This document shows, piece by piece, positions 6,090-8,580 of a stretch of 8,580 bases of DNA; the first letter of the stretch is position 1, and each line of letters begins with the position of its first letter. The notes under the pieces are model-generated. The model did no database searches, was not told where the DNA came from, and worked only from the letters and a program-made list of their open reading frames with translations. The position numbers were made by a program, and so were the translations under genes. Location of the stretch: the NCBI GenBank assembly GCA_937952395.1, contig CALFYV010000052.1, positions 1 to 8,580 of the forward strand, in the 5' to 3' direction. Source of the DNA: an uncultured Bacteriovoracaceae bacterium (GTDB taxonomy: Bacteria; Bdellovibrionota; Bacteriovoracia; Bacteriovoracales; Bacteriovoracaceae).

Positions 6090-6746
6090 ATGGCCACGAA
6101 ATGGGTTTATTTATTTTCTGCGCAGAAAACTGAAGGAAATAGGACATTAAAAGAATTATTAGGTGGCAAGGGCGCCAATCTGGCGGAAATGTGCTCACTC
6201 GGTCTTCCAGTTCCAGCAGGTTTTACTATTTCGACCCAAGCTTGTCTTGATTATTATCAACGTGAAAAAAGTTTAAATAAAGAAATTAAAGAGCAAGTCC
6301 TAGCGGCTATTAAAAGCGTGGAAAAAATCAGCGGCAAAAAGTTTGGTGATAAAGAAAACCCATTACTCTTTTCCGTGCGCTCTGGGGCGCGAGTTTCTAT
6401 GCCAGGAATGATGGATACAGTTTTGAATCTAGGGCTTAATGATGAAACAGTTGTGGCCCTGGCTAAAAAAAGTGGAAGTGAGCGTTTTGCCTGGGATTCT
6501 TACCGCCGCTTTATCCAAATGTTTTCTAATGTTGTCATGGGAATGAATCATTCACTACTAGAAGGTCAATTGGAAGATCTAAAAGAAGCTCGAAAGGTTA
6601 AAGAAGATACCGAACTTTCCGCTGAAGATTTCAAAGAATTAGTTAGTGTATATAAAAGTATTATTAGCGAAGAATTAGGAAAAAAATTTCCAACAGATCC
6701 TATGGAACAATTATGGATGGCAGTGGGAGCTGTCTTTGGTTCTTAG
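6090..6746 (+). CDS. ppdK: Pyruvate, phosphate dikinase, N-terminal part (ends at an in-frame TAG)
   Basis: This 218-residue product is the first part of the ATP-grasp domain of pyruvate phosphate dikinase. The enzyme interconverts pyruvate + ATP + phosphate and phosphoenolpyruvate + AMP + pyrophosphate in the cytoplasm. The family features are all present: the N-terminal KWVYLFS, the nucleotide-site GGKGANLAEM (about 25-34), LGLPVPAGFTIST, and SVRSGARVSMPGMMDTVLNLGLN (about 95-117). The last residues, AVGAVFGS, normally run straight into a conserved Trp (SWxNPRA). Here the Trp codon position is TAG (6744-6746). The sequence after it continues the same enzyme in the same frame, so this is an interrupted gene rather than a natural short protein. 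On its own this piece lacks the rest of the ATP site, the phospho-histidine domain and the PEP domain, and should be inactive. Confidence 0.9.
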   Translation: MATKWVYLFSAQKTEGNRTLKELLGGKGANLAEMCSLGLPVPAGFTISTQACLDYYQREKSLNKEIKEQVLAAIKSVEKISGKKFGDKENPLLFSVRSGARVSMPGMMDTVLNLGLNDETVVALAKKSGSERFAWDSYRRFIQMFSNVVMGMNHSLLEGQLEDLKEARKVKEDTELSAEDFKELVSVYKSIISEELGKKFPTDPMEQLWMAVGAVFGS

Positions 6747-6764
6747 CATAACCCTAGAGCTTAA
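6744..6764 (+). other. Two in-frame stop codons interrupting ppdK
   Basis: Read in the ppdK frame, this stretch is TAG-H-N-P-R-A-TAA, followed by KYRQMNGF. The family sequence here is SWxNPRAxKYRxMNG, so only the Trp position and the residue after Ala are replaced by stops. There is no frameshift. TGG to TAG is a single G-to-A change; the second original codon is unknown. TAA ends most other genes here and TAG ends the 2700-3482 gene, so a reassigned code is not supported. Confidence 0.85.
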
Positions 6765-6776
6765 AAGTATCGTCAA

Positions 6777-8580
6777 ATGAATGGTTTCGATCATTCTTGG
6801 GGCACTGCTGTCAATGTTCAGTCCATGGTTTTCGGAAATATGGGAGATGATTGCGCGACAGGTGTTTGTTTTACGCGTGATCCTTCTACGGGAGAGAAGA
6901 TTTTCTTTGGAGAGTACTTAATTAATGCTCAAGGAGAAGATGTAGTCGCTGGAATTAGAACTCCTGCACCTATTAATGAAAAAAGTAAAAATGAATCTAA
7001 TAAGACTTTTAAAACCTTACAAGAAGTTATGCCTGAAACTTATAATGAGTTGGTTGAAACATATAAAAAACTTGAGACCCATTACCGCGATATGCAAGAC
7101 ATTGAGTTTACCATAGAAGATAAAAAGCTTTATCTATTACAAACAAGAAATGGTAAACGCACTGTCAGTGCTGCTTTAAAAATCGCAACCGATTTAGTTA
7201 ACGAAGGAGTGATTAATAAAGCGGACGCACTTCTTCGAATTAATCCAGAGGATCTCAATCAGCTCTTACATCCTAGACTTAATCCCAAAGCAAAAAAAAC
7301 ATTGTTAGCCACTGGCTTACCTGCTTCTCCAGGCGCTGCTTGTGGACAAATTGTTTTCAATTCAGAAGATGCCCAAACATGGGTTAATGAAGGCAAGAAA
7401 GTTTTATTGGTTAGGCAAGAAACTTCGCCCGAAGATATCGGAGGAATGGCAGTTGCTGCTGGTATTCTTACGGCCCGTGGGGGGATGACTTCTCATGCCG
7501 CTGTGGTGGCAAGAGGAATGGGTAAGCCTTGTGTGGCAGGTTGCTCGGCTCTGATTATCGATAGTAAAGATAAAGTACTCACAATTAGTTCTAAACAATA
7601 TAAAGAAGGTGATTTTTTAACTTTCGATGGAGCAACCGGAGAAGTCTTTGAGGGAATTGTAGAGACCATTGCTGCAGGTATTTCATCTAATTTTGAAATT
7701 TTCATTAAATGGGCAGATGAAGTTAAGCGTATGAAGGTAAGGGCAAATGCCGATACACCTGAAGATGCTCTAAAGGCCCGTGAGTTTGGTGCAGAGGGGA
7801 TAGGGCTTTGCCGAACTGAACATATGTTTTTTGCTCCAGAGAGAATCTTAGCAGTGCGGGAAATGATTTTTTCAAATACTACTGAAGAACGTAAGAAAGC
7901 ATTGAATAAGCTTTTGCCATTCCAAAGAGAGGATTTTATTGGCTTGTTTAAAGCGATGGATGGTTACCCGGTCAATATTCGCCTGCTTGATCCCCCTCTG
8001 CATGAATTTCTTCCTCACACCGAGGCTGAGCTTTCAGAGTTGGCTTCAACTTTAGGCTTAACACTTAGAGAAGTTAAAGAGAGAGCGGACGCTCTTCATG
8101 AGTTTAATCCGATGTTGGGCCATAGAGGTTGCCGCTTAGGTATTACATTTTCTGAGATTTACCAAATGCAAGTGAGAGCTATTACTGAAGCAGCTGTTGA
8201 GGCCAGTCAAAAAGGAATAAAAGTCACTCCTGAAATTATGATTCCATTGATTAGTGATGCTCAAGAATTGGCCATTTTAAAAGATGAAGCTCATGGGGAA
8301 GTGGCAAAAGTCTTTGCTGAGAAAATGAAAAAGATTGATTATAAAATTGGTACTATGATTGAGCTTCCTCGTGCGGCGATTACTGCTGATCAAGTGGCTC
8401 AGCATGCAGAGTTTTTTTCTTTTGGAACCAATGATTTAACACAAACCACCTACGGATTATCTAGAGATGATGCAGGAAAATTCTTACCAATTTACACAGG
8501 TAAGGGAATTTATCCTAGAGACCCCTTTGTTGTGCTTGATCAAGAAGGCGTTGGATTTCTGGTGCAATATGCTGTTAAAC
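6777..8580 (+). CDS. ppdK: Pyruvate, phosphate dikinase, remaining part (3' end outside window)
   Basis: This continues the ppdK frame with no stop for about 600 codons to the window edge. The first in-frame ATG after the two stops is at 6777; only a weak AAAAG precedes it, so independent initiation is unproven. It begins with the rest of the ATP-grasp domain (WGTAVNVQSMVFGNMG, CFTRDPSTGEKIFFGEYL, LLQTRNGKR). The swivelling phospho-histidine domain follows, with the catalytic His in GGMTSHAAVVARGMGKPC (codon 7494-7496, position 469 from 6090). The PEP/pyruvate TIM barrel shows GLCRTEHMFF, RLLDPPLHEFLP, GHRGCRLGI, GTMIELPRAA and SFGTNDLTQTTYGLSRDD. The window ends at about position 831 of an enzyme usually near 870-900 residues, so the catalytic Cys of the last loop lies outside. 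Apart from the two upstream stops the domain looks fully conserved, which argues that the damage is recent or is a sequence error. Confidence 0.92.
   Translation, partial: MNGFDHSWGTAVNVQSMVFGNMGDDCATGVCFTRDPSTGEKIFFGEYLINAQGEDVVAGIRTPAPINEKSKNESNKTFKTLQEVMPETYNELVETYKKLETHYRDMQDIEFTIEDKKLYLLQTRNGKRTVSAALKIATDLVNEGVINKADALLRINPEDLNQLLHPRLNPKAKKTLLATGLPASPGAACGQIVFNSEDAQTWVNEGKKVLLVRQETSPEDIGGMAVAAGILTARGGMTSHAAVVARGMGKPCVAGCSALIIDSKDKVLTISSKQYKEGDFLTFDGATGEVFEGIVETIAAGISSNFEIFIKWADEVKRMKVRANADTPEDALKAREFGAEGIGLCRTEHMFFAPERILAVREMIFSNTTEERKKALNKLLPFQREDFIGLFKAMDGYPVNIRLLDPPLHEFLPHTEAELSELASTLGLTLREVKERADALHEFNPMLGHRGCRLGITFSEIYQMQVRAITEAAVEASQKGIKVTPEIMIPLISDAQELAILKDEAHGEVAKVFAEKMKKIDYKIGTMIELPRAAITADQVAQHAEFFSFGTNDLTQTTYGLSRDDAGKFLPIYTGKGIYPRDPFVVLDQEGVGFLVQYAVK

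Noticed and set aside
6744..6764. Alternative genetic code or pyrrolysine/selenocysteine recoding of ppdK
   Set aside because: Both TAG and TAA are involved, and both serve as ordinary stops for other genes in the window. No TGA is concerned and no recoding hairpin is evident.
1..8580. Phage, insertion sequence, CRISPR, toxin-antitoxin, tRNA or rRNA
   Set aside because: Both strands were read for transposase or integrase motifs, regular spacer arrays, paired small genes and clover-leaf or rRNA signatures; none was seen.

Overview
The window reads as an ordinary chromosomal segment of a low-GC Gram-negative bacterium. It has short intergenic gaps, GTG and TTG starts mixed with ATG, several Sec-exported proteins, and no phage, transposon, CRISPR or tRNA/rRNA signal. 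The alpha2-type (single-polypeptide) glycyl-tRNA synthetase, the exported M3 oligopeptidase and a pyruvate phosphate dikinase together are compatible with the Bdellovibrionota/Bacteriovorax-like former 'deltaproteobacteria'. That placement is an impression from protein style, not a proven assignment.

Layout: (1) 3-464 (+), the 3' end of an ABC-exporter ATPase. (2) 465-2579 (-), an exported M3-family zinc oligopeptidase, converging on the ABC gene with no bases between the two stop codons. (3) 2580-2699, a short intergenic region with a perfect 10-bp inverted repeat and the first copy of a 31-bp conserved block. (4) 2700-3482 (-), an exported protein of unknown function. (5) 3483-3645, a divergent intergenic region with the second copy of the block, a second inverted repeat and a 16-bp palindrome before glyS. 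(6) 3646-4962 (+), glyS. (7) 5008-5343 (-), a GrpE-like C-terminal domain whose homology continues upstream of its only possible start codon. (8) 5434-5949 (-), a small exported helical protein of unknown function. (9) 6090 to the window end (+), pyruvate phosphate dikinase, whose frame stays open to the edge except for a TAG and a TAA seven codons apart.

The genes do not form one pathway. glyS and ppdK are housekeeping or central-metabolism genes, apparently expressed singly. The minus-strand genes encode envelope or periplasmic proteins plus the GrpE-like fragment. The most informative non-coding signal is the 31-bp block (27 of 31 bases identical, ungapped), which lies about 50 bp upstream of both the M3 peptidase and the unknown exported gene, in the same orientation, with an inverted repeat on its gene-proximal side. 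It looks like a shared promoter/operator architecture. The other items worth following up are the doubly interrupted ppdK and the start-less GrpE-like gene. I did not find convincing evidence of a new defence system or other novel multi-gene system here.
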